Assembly: GCA_934095825.1 (NCBI GenBank)
Contig: CAKOKQ010000007.1
Span: 42,429 to 106,428, forward strand
Length of the DNA stretch: 64,000 nt
Origin: an uncultured Bacilli bacterium
GTDB lineage: Bacteria > Bacillota_I > Bacilli_A > RF39 > UBA660
Direction: 5' to 3'
Shown: positions 27,082 to 34,813 of the stretch, piece after piece
Layout of the letters: every line of letters starts with the position of its first letter
How positions within the stretch are numbered: the stretch's first letter is position 1
The notes under the pieces: generated by a model
What the model was told of the DNA's origin: nothing
Databases searched by the model: none
What the model saw: the letters and a program-made list of their open reading frames with translations, nothing else
Translations under genes and position numbers: made by a program

Positions 27082-27661
27082 TTATTCTATATTTTCATAT
27101 CCTTTTTTTATTAAAGGATAAACTTTTTTAACCATTATATTATTCTTTTTTAAATCAAACTCTCTATAATCATACATTTTATTAGTTCCATATCCCATAC
27201 TATAAGGATACTTAGAATAACCTAACTTATCAGTATCTTTAACTATATCCTCTAACCAAAAATCACTTACATCATCTAACATTCCATTACCCGCACCATC
27301 TATTATACTTGGATAATAAGTCTTATCATTTTCTTCTAACTCTCTAGAACCTAAATACTTTATTTTAAATGTTGTCGTAGATCCAAAGTCATATTCCATT
27401 TCCATGGCATCATTATCATTTAATCCTATATCACTTAATATACTTTGACTAGCATCTAATACTATTTCATCATCAAACATTAAATCATCATCTATATAAC
27501 TTTTATACTTTCTATCTTTATAAGTAATACTATATAAATGATATGCTAATTAATTAAAACTAGCCAGTATACTATAGAGTCATCTTATCAGTAACTTCCA
27601 TTACTCTCCATATCTTATTCTTTAATCCATTTATTCCTACTTTGAACATTAATACTTTCAT
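27082..27661 (-). pseudogene. Broken pRiA4b ORF-3-like protein gene
   Basis: The open part 27480-27082 (EMEYDFGSTTTFKIKYLGSRE...YPSIIDGAGNGMLDDVSDFW...GYSKYP) is the C-terminal half of the plasmid pRiA4b ORF-3 family. The N-terminal half is still readable upstream from ATG 27661 (MKVLMFKVGINGLKNKIWRV) but ends in TAG after MTL. It needs a one-base shift to continue (ILASFN), then a TAA, then LAYHLYSITYKDRKYKSYIDDD leading into the open part. At least one frameshift and one extra stop: a decayed gene. Confidence 0.78.
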
Positions 27662-27760
27662 ATAACATTTCCCTTCATTCCACCCTTATAGTAATATCTT
27701 TTCTTCTAAAAATCAACTTAAAAATGATAGAAGATACTTCTTCTACCAAATAAGTTGCAT

Positions 27761-27784
27761 CACCAAATGATGATTCATTTGGCG
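27761..27784. repeat. Hairpin downstream of surface protein A
   Basis: A 10-bp stem (27761-27770 with 27775-27784, one wobble pair) and a 4-base loop, 34 bases after the stop of the gene at 27818. There is no T run. Its core CCAAATGAATCAT recurs in the hairpin at 29578-29609 after the paralogous gene. Confidence 0.7.
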
Positions 27785-27817
27785 ACATTTCTGCCTCGCA
27801 TTAATTATTCTAAACGC

Positions 27818-29068
27818 TTACGCGTGATATGGGTCAGATGCCGTCCCATTGCCATTATTCAGAATCTCAGAGCTTAGATTTAAAACTGGGCGGGCACCAA
27901 CACTGCCATCCACAGTGCCAACACCAGTTACGGCACCAGCCGAATACATAAAACTCATACTAGCACTGCCCCAATTAAAATCAAAAGGGGACATGATCCA
28001 ATATTCTTGACCATTATATAGATAATAATTATAATTATTAGAACCCCAACCACCCGCTAAAACTACCTCATCAGTAGTAATAAGTCCAATACCATAAGTA
28101 AGAGCCCCGTTCCCTTTGCTAGTATCACTAACTGTAAAAGCATCATTTTGCTGTGGACATGTTAACATCATATTGTTGTTATATGAAATATCTACCAAAT
28201 AAACCCCACGATAATCTGTTTTACTTGTTCCGGCACCTGTCCCACTATTATTTGAGTCAAAACTTCGATCATTACAGAAAATATTATCGGCAATATATTG
28301 TTCATTAGTTGTCCCTTTAATATTATTTTCGTACCATGTGTCAAGATAAGTCTTTATCGTTGAATTATTGGTATTGGCATGGGTTTCCGCATAAGTTGAT
28401 GCACCAGTTTTACCATACATATATCCTACATACGCATTATCATCATTTTTCTCATTAAAGGGGCTAATCCCAATTTCTCTATCTTTACTTGACTCACCAT
28501 TGACATGAGCACTTGTTCCATCGTATATAATCCTTACTGTACCATCCCCATTATATCTTATAATACGCCAGTACTTACCTGCAAATAAAACATAATTATT
28601 GGTTACATTACCACGATAATAATATGAATCACCATAAGCATCTTTAGCTTTACATAAATAGCCAAAAGTATCCTCTGCCCCAGTTGCTGTTAAGGTGCCA
28701 TCACTATTCATTGTCGGACATCTTTGCATTTCATTTAAATAAAATGTTTTATTAGCCAGTGTAATAGTTTCTAAACTTTTAAAATAAATATTACATCTAC
28801 TTCTTGTCCCCCAACTAGAAAGTTTAATTCCCCATTTACCATAGTCCCAACTAGCATTCTTATTATTATCACATACTATTTTTTCTACAGCATAACCACT
28901 GCCTTTTGATGGTAAAGTCTCCGAATAAGTGCCATCTATATACGCTCCAATTAATGGTTCCTCTTTTAAAATAGAATTATAATAAGTAATAACAAGTCCT
29001 ACAACAGCAAAAGTACTAACTAAAGTAGTTATTATAATCTTTCTTTTTTTATTTTTAAATATCTTCAT
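27818..29068 (-). CDS. Anchored surface protein A with variable lectin-like C-terminus
   Basis: 416 aa from ATG 29068 (AGGAGAAAT upstream). One N-terminal membrane anchor after KKRKIIITTLV, then an exported domain ending TRSRCNIYF, then a core (GYLCKAKDAYGDSYYYRGN..., YWRIIRYNGDGTVRIIYDGTS, YAETHANTNNSTIKTYLDTW) nearly identical to the gene at 29641. The end (YWIMSP...SVGARPVLNLSSE) resembles the C-terminus of DUF6273/C-type-lectin-like proteins (SP...GxRPVLNL). Between these two motifs it differs strongly from its paralogue, see the variable segment 27896-27991. Probable adhesin or binding protein; ligand unknown. Confidence 0.78.
   Translation of the reverse strand: MKIFKNKKRKIIITTLVSTFAVVGLVITYYNSILKEEPLIGAYIDGTYSETLPSKGSGYAVEKIVCDNNKNASWDYGKWGIKLSSWGTRSRCNIYFKSLETITLANKTFYLNEMQRCPTMNSDGTLTATGAEDTFGYLCKAKDAYGDSYYYRGNVTNNYVLFAGKYWRIIRYNGDGTVRIIYDGTSAHVNGESSKDREIGISPFNEKNDDNAYVGYMYGKTGASTYAETHANTNNSTIKTYLDTWYENNIKGTTNEQYIADNIFCNDRSFDSNNSGTGAGTSKTDYRGVYLVDISYNNNMMLTCPQQNDAFTVSDTSKGNGALTYGIGLITTDEVVLAGGWGSNNYNYYLYNGQEYWIMSPFDFNWGSASMSFMYSAGAVTGVGTVDGSVGARPVLNLSSEILNNGNGTASDPYHA
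27896..27991 (-). repeat. Variable repeat-like segment of surface protein A
   Basis: Thirty-two codons from TCC CCT to GTT GGT. They align without gaps to the Asn-rich segment at 29394-29489. Of 13 AAT/AAC codons there, none is Asn here, but 12 keep the third base (for example AAT to AGT, TTT, TAT, GCT, GAT; AAC to GCC, GGC). This is the adenine-specific pattern of a DGR variable repeat. Immediately after it comes GGTGCCCGCCCAGTT (the GGT closes the repeat), shared with the paralogue. Confidence 0.6.
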
Positions 29069-29122
29069 AATAAATATTTCTCCTATTAATTTATAAGCAT
29101 TTAAAATTATGCTTTTGAACAA

Positions 29123-29372
29123 CTCTAAATACTACCAACATAGTATCTAACTTTTAAATCATGTCTAAAAATATCTATGCTATATGTTCGGATTAATTAC
29201 CACTGGTTTACCCTTGTTTCCAATCTAATTTTAGATTATCTTATAAAAGTTCGGTAACATCTTTATTCTGTTTTAAAGACATAAATAGTTATTTTCTCCT
29301 AGTTTCATAAAACCACTTCTTACAATAAAAAGCCTTAACCATTTATTTTGAGTGTCATAAATTTTATCTATC
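29123..29372. other. Intergenic stretch with decayed coding remnants
   Basis: Between the Asn-rich segment and the start region of surface protein A there is no intact gene. On the minus strand a short frame with AGGAG site (MSLKQNKDVTELL, then TAA) and pieces such as KWLRLFIVRSGFMKLGENNY and GKPVVINPNI look like debris of one or more genes. A short palindrome lies near 29221-29237. No reverse transcriptase motif (YxDD) is readable here. Confidence 0.4.
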
Positions 29373-29543
29373 TTAGTAGGAATACGGACAAGATCCATTG
29401 CTGTTATTCACATTGTTGTTGCCATCTGCGTTACCATTCGAATTCACATTGCGCTCATTAGCATTGCTACCACTCGCGTAATTAGGCGATGTACCTAAAA
29501 GAACAAGCAATAATTTACAGGACAAACCAACATTATATAACAT
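29373..29543 (-). other. 56-codon Asn-rich frame carrying the template-like repeat
   Basis: An ATG at 29543 (AGAGAGAAT upstream) opens a 56-codon frame: hydrophobic start (LSCKLLLVLLGTSP) then an Asn-rich run with NSNG, NADG and NNSNG blocks, ending in TAA. The base composition is visibly richer in G+C than its flanks and similar to the two surface genes. It may be a non-coding template repeat, or the tail of a lost third paralogue. Confidence 0.5.
29394..29489 (-). repeat. Candidate DGR template repeat (AAY-rich)
   Basis: A 96-nt segment with 13 AAT/AAC codons among 32 in the frame of the two surface genes. It shares the frame words TCG CCT, GCT, TCG, GGT, GTG with one or both C-terminal variable segments, while the AAY codons fall where those proteins vary. 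It lies between the two target-like genes in the same orientation, the usual place of a DGR template repeat. No reverse transcriptase or Avd gene is in this window, and the 3' flank (GGATCTTGTCCG) only resembles the variable-gene flank. Confidence 0.55.
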
Positions 29544-29577
29544 TATTATTCTCTCTTATATCATATAAATATTTTCA

Positions 29578-29609
29578 CCACGGTCAAATAATGATTCATT
29601 TGGTCGTGG
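29578..29609. repeat. Hairpin downstream of surface protein B
   Basis: A 12-bp stem (29578-29589 with 29598-29609, two G-T pairs) and an 8-base loop, 32 bases past the stop at 29641. No T run. It shares the core CCAAATGAATCAT with the hairpin after surface protein A. Confidence 0.7.
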
Positions 29610-29630
29610 AACCACCGCACAAGCATTCAT

Positions 29631-29655
29631 CATCTTGCTTTTATGAAGCAAGATG
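29631..29655. repeat. Perfect hairpin spanning the stop codon of surface protein B
   Basis: CATCTTGCTT (29631-29640) and AAGCAAGATG (29646-29655), loop of 5 bases containing the stop codon. In characterised DGRs a hairpin just after the variable repeat stimulates retrohoming; here it lies 70 bases after the variable segment. Confidence 0.75.
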
Positions 29656-30990
29656 ATAAGGGTCAGATACAGTCCCTGTACCTTGCAACAGTACTTCAGA
29701 CTTCAGATTGATAACTGGGCGGGCACCAATACTGTAGTTAATATATTTGTAGTCTTCATCTACACCACCAAACGAAGCCACATAGCGCCCTTTGACTAAG
29801 CCAAACAGACTATTAGGCGACATTGTCCAATAATTCTGTCCTGAATACAGATAATAGTTTGAATTGCTTGAACTCCAACCTCCTGCCAAAACCGCTTCAT
29901 CAGTTGTTACAAGTCCTATGCCATAAGTTAAAGCACCATTACCTTTACTAGTATCACTTACTGTAAACGCGTCATTCTTTTGCGGACATGTTAACAGCAT
30001 CTTATTGTTATTAGGGCTATCTGCAAAATTATACCAACGATAATATGTATCACTTCTTTCGGCTCCAGTACCACTATTATTTGAGGCAAAACTTCGATCA
30101 TTGCAGAAAATATTATCAGCAATATATTGTTCATTAGTTGTCCCTTTAATATTATTTTCATGCCATGTATCAAGATAAGTCTTTATTGTTGAATTATTGG
30201 TATTGGCATGGGTTTCTGCATAAGTTGATGCACCCATTTTACCATACATATAACCAATATATGCATTAGCATAATTCTTTTCATTAAAAGCACTTGTCCC
30301 AATTTGTCTATCTTCGCTCGACTCACCATTAGCATGAGCACTCGTGCCATCATATATAACTCTTACCGTCCCATCACCATTAATGCGAATTATACGCCAA
30401 TAAAAATTAGCAAATTTTACATAGTTATTAATTACATTACCGCGATAATAATATGAATCACCATAAGCATCTTTAGCTTTACATAAATAACCATATTGAC
30501 TTTCGTTTTCATCCACCGTTACGGTGCCATCTGCATTTACTGTTGGACATTTACCATAATAATCTAATGGAACTGCCACATTACCAATATTTACCTTATC
30601 AACAATATCGACAAAATAAATATTGCATTTGCTTCTTCTTGTTACATTAGATATTATTGGTCCCCAATCTTTACCACTCCATTCGCCAACGGCACCATTA
30701 TCACAGACAATTTTATCCACTTTATAACCAGTACCTCTAGCTGGTGCCTCTACTGTATACTGGCCGTTAACATAGTTATTGATAATAACATCGCCATATA
30801 CAAAATCACCAACTTTTGTTTGGACCACATCATTTTCTTGAGTAACAAAAAATTTAGAATAGGCTAAATATAAACCTAAAATGCCACATAATATACAAGG
30901 TATGGCAATATAAACATATCTAGAATATCTTTGACATTTTCTTTGAAATTCTATTTTTCTTAAAGCTTTTTCTCTATTAAATTTTTTCAT
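29641..30990 (-). CDS. Anchored surface protein B with variable lectin-like C-terminus
   Basis: 449 aa. A cytosolic KR-rich start, one transmembrane helix (YVYIAIPCILCGILGLYLAY), then the same modules as surface protein A: a strand-rich domain ending SRRSKCNIYF... , GYLCKAKDAYGDSYYYRGN, YWRIIRINGDGTVRVIYDGTSAHANGESS, and an almost identical YAETHANTNNSTIKTYLDTW...CNDRSFASNNSGTGA block. It then diverges and ends YWTMSP...SIGARPVINLKSE. Its promoter region carries inverted 29-bp repeats (31079-31360), so expression may be phase-variable. Stop codon lies in a perfect hairpin. Confidence 0.78.
   Translation of the reverse strand: MKKFNREKALRKIEFQRKCQRYSRYVYIAIPCILCGILGLYLAYSKFFVTQENDVVQTKVGDFVYGDVIINNYVNGQYTVEAPARGTGYKVDKIVCDNGAVGEWSGKDWGPIISNVTRRSKCNIYFVDIVDKVNIGNVAVPLDYYGKCPTVNADGTVTVDENESQYGYLCKAKDAYGDSYYYRGNVINNYVKFANFYWRIIRINGDGTVRVIYDGTSAHANGESSEDRQIGTSAFNEKNYANAYIGYMYGKMGASTYAETHANTNNSTIKTYLDTWHENNIKGTTNEQYIADNIFCNDRSFASNNSGTGAERSDTYYRWYNFADSPNNNKMLLTCPQKNDAFTVSDTSKGNGALTYGIGLVTTDEAVLAGGWSSSNSNYYLYSGQNYWTMSPNSLFGLVKGRYVASFGGVDEDYKYINYSIGARPVINLKSEVLLQGTGTVSDPYHLAS
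29725..29820 (-). repeat. Variable repeat-like segment of surface protein B
   Basis: Thirty-two codons from TCG CCT AAT to ATT GGT. Over CGC-x-GTG-x-TCG-x-GGT the fixed codons equal those of 29394-29489 and the interposed AAT codons are TAT, GCT and TTT here. Further on AAC becomes GAC and TAC, AAT becomes TAT and ATT. One codon is missing before and one added after this core. Followed by the conserved GCCCGCCCAGTT. Confidence 0.6.
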
Positions 30991-31078
30991 CTAAATAAAT
31001 CTCACATCCTACCTAGAATTATTATAGATAAGAATATTAATATATATTGTCGAATTATGTCTTTACAATCATTTTACA

Positions 31079-31107
31079 TTTTCATAGAGTTAAAAACTCT
31101 ATGAAAA
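31079..31107. repeat. 29-bp inverted repeat, left copy (IR-L)
   Basis: TTTTCATAGAGTT, AAA, AACTCTATGAAAA: itself a 13-bp palindrome. Its exact reverse complement stands at 31332-31360. It lies 89 bases upstream of the surface protein B start. Confidence 0.9.
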
Positions 31108-31331
31108 CCCTAGGTGAATGCTTATCTAAAGGGCTATTTGACCATGAATTTGACCACAATAGAAATTTAAGAAAATTTTAATTGACGCCCGCAAAAGCTT
31201 ATAAACTCTAATAACTTTACATAAATTTTTGACTAGAAATTTGACTAGAAACAAGTTTAAAAACTATAGTAATTACCATGTTTTTATGCTATATTTATAT
31301 TATAAGATAAGAATAACCACCCGTATTTTCG
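31108..31331. other. Candidate invertible segment between the 29-bp repeats
   Basis: 224 bp without a gene. It contains repeated TTTGACCA/TTTGACTAG words and a plus-strand promoter-like pair TTGACT (31241-31246), 18 bases, TATAGT (31265-31270). In the present orientation this points away from surface protein B; inversion would point it at that gene. Confidence 0.5.
31241..31270 (+). promoter_or_regulatory. Promoter-like -35/-10 inside the candidate invertible segment
   Basis: TTGACT-18-TATAGT on the plus strand. A transcript from here would run through the right inverted repeat and end at the terminator 31384-31413, giving an RNA of about 135 nt with no convincing ORF. Confidence 0.5.
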
Positions 31332-31360
31332 TTTTCATAGAGTTTTTAACTCTATGAAAA
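31332..31360. repeat. 29-bp inverted repeat, right copy (IR-R)
   Basis: TTTTCATAGAGTT, TTT, AACTCTATGAAAA: exact reverse complement of the copy at 31079-31107. Repeat identity stops sharply at both ends. Confidence 0.9.
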
Positions 31361-31383
31361 TAGCAAAAATATATATTATAACC

Positions 31384-31413
31384 AAAAGTGGTCATTCTAA
31401 TACCACTTTTTTA
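31384..31413. terminator. Terminator between histidine kinase and inverted-repeat region
   Basis: AAAAGTGG (31384-31391) and CCACTTTT (31403-31410) with an 11-base loop and T's on the plus strand; A's allow it to serve the histidine kinase transcript on the minus strand as well. Confidence 0.8.
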
Positions 31414-31430
31414 TAAATAATAAAAAAGTC

Positions 31431-32642
31431 CTACTTTTTAAATAGAACTTTAAAAGTTGTAACCTTACCAACACTTTCTGCTGATATTTTACCTTTATGA
31501 TTAATTACGATATTTTTAGCAATAGCAAGCCCTAAACCATATCTATTTTCTTTCCTACTTCTAGATTTATCTAACCGATAAAACCTTTCAAATATCTTTT
31601 CTTCTTCCCCCTTAGGAATTATATCTCCTGTATCAGTAACACTAAGTATTATATTATTACCTTGTTCCTTTAAACTAACAACAATTGTACTTTTTTTATC
31701 CGCATGTTTTAAAGCATTATCAAGTAGAATCTCTACTAACTCATTTATGGAATAAGTATCAAAATTAAACTTAATATTACTATCTATCTTACTTTCTAAC
31801 TTTATATCACTCTCATATGCTTTAGCATCAAATGTTAATACAGCAAGCTCTACTACTTTAGATAAATCATCTTCCTTTAATATATAAGTTTCTTTCTTTT
31901 CTAAAGAGGCTAACTCTAATAAATTCTTTATTAATATATTCATTCTATTAGCCTCACTCTTAATATTATTTAACCATTTAACCTCATTAGGATTATCTTC
32001 TAAAGCCTCACTACTAGCCATAATAACCGATAAAGGAGTCTTTAACTCATGTGAAGCATCTGCTATAAACTCTTTTTGTTTTTCAAAACTATTTATTACT
32101 GGTTTAATAATCCAACTAGTTAATATCACACTAATTAAATAAACTATTACTTCTAATAAAATAAATAAACTTAAAGATATTAGTAAATAATTATATAAAC
32201 TATTTTGAATACTACTATTATCTATAATAATTAAATATTTACTATTACTATAAATATAACTATATTTATTAAAATAAATATTACCTATATATTCTTTTTT
32301 AATATTATTATTATTTAATATAGATTGTCCTAATGATTTTATACTATCTATATCTATATTATTATTAGATAAATTAATAACTTCTTTAATGCTATTATCA
32401 TTATTTAAAAGTAAAGTATATATAACTTTATCCATATATCTTATATTATTATCTTTAAAACCATTATCTTTATTTAATCTATTCTTATCTTCTTCATTAT
32501 TTGAAAGGTTTCTTAAACTATTACTAATAATCTTATTATATTCTAAATACTTACCTACATTAAACACTATAATAAACCCTAATATACTAATACTTAAGAT
32601 ACCAAATATTAAAATAAACACCTTCTTTTTTAAATTATTCAT
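31431..32642 (-). CDS. Membrane sensor histidine kinase of an OmpR-type two-component system
   Basis: 403 aa. Two transmembrane helices (about 8-27 and 155-178) enclose a roughly 125-residue extracytoplasmic sensor loop rich in Asn/Asp. Then HisKA with DASHELKTPLSVIMASSEALEDN (phospho-His), and HATPase with NELVEILLDNALKHAD, VTDTGDIIP, RFYRLDKSRSRKENRYGLGLAIAKNIV. It lacks an obvious HAMP domain. The start overlaps the response-regulator stop by 8 bases, so they are cotranslated. Likely controls itself, the beta-helix protein and the ABC exporter through the shared direct-repeat boxes. Confidence 0.93.
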   Translation of the reverse strand: MNNLKKKVFILIFGILSISILGFIIVFNVGKYLEYNKIISNSLRNLSNNEEDKNRLNKDNGFKDNNIRYMDKVIYTLLLNNDNSIKEVINLSNNNIDIDSIKSLGQSILNNNNIKKEYIGNIYFNKYSYIYSNSKYLIIIDNSSIQNSLYNYLLISLSLFILLEVIVYLISVILTSWIIKPVINSFEKQKEFIADASHELKTPLSVIMASSEALEDNPNEVKWLNNIKSEANRMNILIKNLLELASLEKKETYILKEDDLSKVVELAVLTFDAKAYESDIKLESKIDSNIKFNFDTYSINELVEILLDNALKHADKKSTIVVSLKEQGNNIILSVTDTGDIIPKGEEEKIFERFYRLDKSRSRKENRYGLGLAIAKNIVINHKGKISAESVGKVTTFKVLFKK

Positions 32643-33321
32643 CCTTATACTCCAACTTATATCCCATATTTCTTAAAGATTTAATATTTACTTTAGAATC
32701 TATTGCTTTTAATTTCTTTCTAATAAAGGATAAATATACTTCTAAGTTATTAGATTCTATTTCACTATCTAATCCCCATATTTTATTATATATTTGATCT
32801 TTAGATAATATTAAGTCTTTATTAACTATTAAATATTCTAATAATAATAATTCTTTATTAACTAGTAATACTTTATTATTGTTATTTATACAACTTAAAT
32901 AAGAAGTCTTTAAATTTAACTCTATATCTTTATAAGATAATATATCTTTATTAGTTTTACTACTACTACCTTTAAGTTGAATATTAACTCTGGCTATTAA
33001 TTCTTCTATATGAAAAGGCTTAGTTACATAATCATTTGCCCCATTTTCTAAACCTTCTAATTTATCATCTAAAGTTGATTTAGCCGTTAACATAATAATC
33101 TTTGTGTTTACTTTATCTTCTCTTAATTTCTTTAAAATCGTAAAACCATCCATATCCGGTAGCATAACATCTAATATTATTAAATCATAAGTATCATTTA
33201 AGGCTTTATAATATCCTTCTTCGCCATTACCTTCTATTTCTACTTGATAGTTATTATTTTCTAAACTAACCCTTATAACATCGGCTAATGTTTCTTCATC
33301 TTCAATAATTAATATATTCAT
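32635..33321 (-). CDS. OmpR/PhoB-family response regulator
   Basis: 228 aa. Receiver domain: EDEETL acidic pair, phosphoacceptor LIILDVMLPDMDGF, TAK and KPFHIEEL. C-terminal winged helix of the OmpR type (LLVNKELLLLEYLIVNKDLILSKDQIYNKIWGLDSEIESNNLEVYLSFIRKKL...NIKSLRNMGYKL). It pairs with the overlapping sensor kinase. Its own promoter has a TTTAAT-type direct repeat with 11-bp spacing (33358-33374), matching PhoB-family binding geometry. GCGAGGTAAT ribosome site. Confidence 0.95.
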   Translation of the reverse strand: MNILIIEDEETLADVIRVSLENNNYQVEIEGNGEEGYYKALNDTYDLIILDVMLPDMDGFTILKKLREDKVNTKIIMLTAKSTLDDKLEGLENGANDYVTKPFHIEELIARVNIQLKGSSSKTNKDILSYKDIELNLKTSYLSCINNNNKVLLVNKELLLLEYLIVNKDLILSKDQIYNKIWGLDSEIESNNLEVYLSFIRKKLKAIDSKVNIKSLRNMGYKLEYKDE

Positions 33322-33342
33322 ATAATTACCTCGCTAACTACC

Positions 33343-33374
33343 ATTATACTATAAATTGTTAAATGAATATTAAA
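33343..33374 (-). promoter_or_regulatory. Two-component operon promoter with direct-repeat box
   Basis: Minus strand: TTTAAT-ATTCA-TTTAAC (33374-33358), 9 bases, TATAAT (33348-33343). The repeat replaces the -35 box. The same arrangement is found at 41480-41512 and 51686-51718. Confidence 0.7.
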
Positions 33375-33411
33375 ATAAGCCATACTGTAACCACAATATG
33401 ACTATATTATT

Positions 33412-34614
33412 TTAATACTCTTTACTTAATAACCAATCAACTACATTTATCTTCTTTATCCCATTATAATCAGCTTCTAAATCCATATCCATTGTAAGCA
33501 ATATTTTAGGATAAAAATCTCCTGTCTTTTGTAACGATTTTAATTCTCTTTCTAAAACTTTATCATCTCTTACACTAAGTGCCACTTGATAATACTTTAA
33601 TCCTTCTCTATTCTTAGCAACAAAATCAACCTCTAAATCTTTAGTCTTTCCAACATAAACAGTATAACCTCTTCTTAATAATTCTAAATATACTATATTT
33701 TCTAAGATATGTCCCATATCTTGATTAGCTCTTTTACCTAGAAGAAAACTTCTAAGTCCCATATCTACACTATAAAATTTATAATTACCTTCAAGTAATT
33801 TTTTTCCTTGAATATCAAAGCATTCCGCCTTATATATTAAATAACTATTTAAAAAAGCATTAATATACTTATCAACAGTATAGTAATTAACCTGCATTCC
33901 TTTACTAGTAAGAGTATTACTTATTTTATTAATTGATACTTGACTGCCAATACTATCATAAATAAATTTTAAAATTCTTTCTAATTCTAATTTATCCATA
34001 CTATTTTCTCTAGTCATTATATCTTTATACACTACTGTTGAAAATATACCGTCTAAATATTTATCTATGCCATTATAATTAGTATCTATTACATTAACAA
34101 CACCTGGAAGTCCACCCGTCTGCATATATTCTAAAAATAGATTTTGATAATTAGCACTATCAGATGCACTAACATACTCTTTAAATGATAATGGTAACAT
34201 TTCTATTTTTACATAGCGCCCTGATAATAATGTAGCAAGTTCTCCGGATAAAAGTGTACTATTAGAGCCAGTTATGTAAACATCTACATTCTTTTTTATA
34301 TATAAACTATCCACTACTTTTTGAAAATCTTTAACCATTTGAACTTCATCTAAAAAGACATAATAGTTAATTTCATCTTTAATTAATTTATTAACATAAT
34401 TATAAAATTCCTTATAATCTTGAAAATCGAAATCAGCATCTTCTAAATTAATATGAATAATTTGATTATCCTTAATTCCTTGTAATTTTAATTCTTCAAT
34501 AAATAAATCAAATAATGTAGACTTACCACATCTACGCATACCTGTAATAACTTTTATAACATCTTTATTCTGCCACTTTTTTAATTCTTCAATATATGTC
34601 GGTCTTGCTATCAT
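33412..34614 (-). CDS. AAA ATPase with DUF4143 C-terminus
   Basis: 400 aa. Walker A TGMRRCGKSTLFDLF, Walker B-like YVFLDEVQMV, sensor YITGSNSTLL, then a winged-helix segment (SIGSQVSINKISNTL) and the DUF4143 nuclease-like tail (ENIVYLELLRRGYTVYVGKTKDLEVDFVAKNR...YYQVAL), which has the D...E-V-D-F-V-A pattern of PD-(D/E)XK folds. This family is common in Bacteria and Archaea; function is unproven, and selfish or defence roles are discussed. Solo gene with AGAGGTGA site. Confidence 0.92.
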   Translation of the reverse strand: MIARPTYIEELKKWQNKDVIKVITGMRRCGKSTLFDLFIEELKLQGIKDNQIIHINLEDADFDFQDYKEFYNYVNKLIKDEINYYVFLDEVQMVKDFQKVVDSLYIKKNVDVYITGSNSTLLSGELATLLSGRYVKIEMLPLSFKEYVSASDSANYQNLFLEYMQTGGLPGVVNVIDTNYNGIDKYLDGIFSTVVYKDIMTRENSMDKLELERILKFIYDSIGSQVSINKISNTLTSKGMQVNYYTVDKYINAFLNSYLIYKAECFDIQGKKLLEGNYKFYSVDMGLRSFLLGKRANQDMGHILENIVYLELLRRGYTVYVGKTKDLEVDFVAKNREGLKYYQVALSVRDDKVLERELKSLQKTGDFYPKILLTMDMDLEADYNGIKKINVVDWLLSKEY

Positions 34615-34765
34615 AAATTTTCACCTCTACATAAAGTATATATCATATTTATTTATTTTACAATACATTTTAAGCTTTTTATTATTTTTAGTATTTTATT
34701 AAATCTATTTAAAACTTTTAACTATTTTCATCATTTTATAAAGCGCATTAAAAACATAATCATAT

Positions 34766-34800
34766 AAAAAATTGTATTACCACCAAAACTAGCAATACAA
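34766..34800 (-). terminator. Terminator of the PstS-like operon
   Basis: Arms TTGTATT (34800-34794 read on minus) and AATACAA (34778-34772) with a 15-base loop, then a T run; 14 bases after the stop at 34814. Confidence 0.85.
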
Positions 34801-34813
34801 CTTCTTTATCTAT

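Noticed and set aside
27761..27784. Rho-independent terminator after surface protein A
   Set aside because: Stable stem but no T run on the minus strand; reported as a hairpin.
29123..29640. Reverse transcriptase gene for the DGR-like locus
   Set aside because: No frame of sufficient length and no YxDD or other RT motif is readable in this interval or elsewhere in the window.
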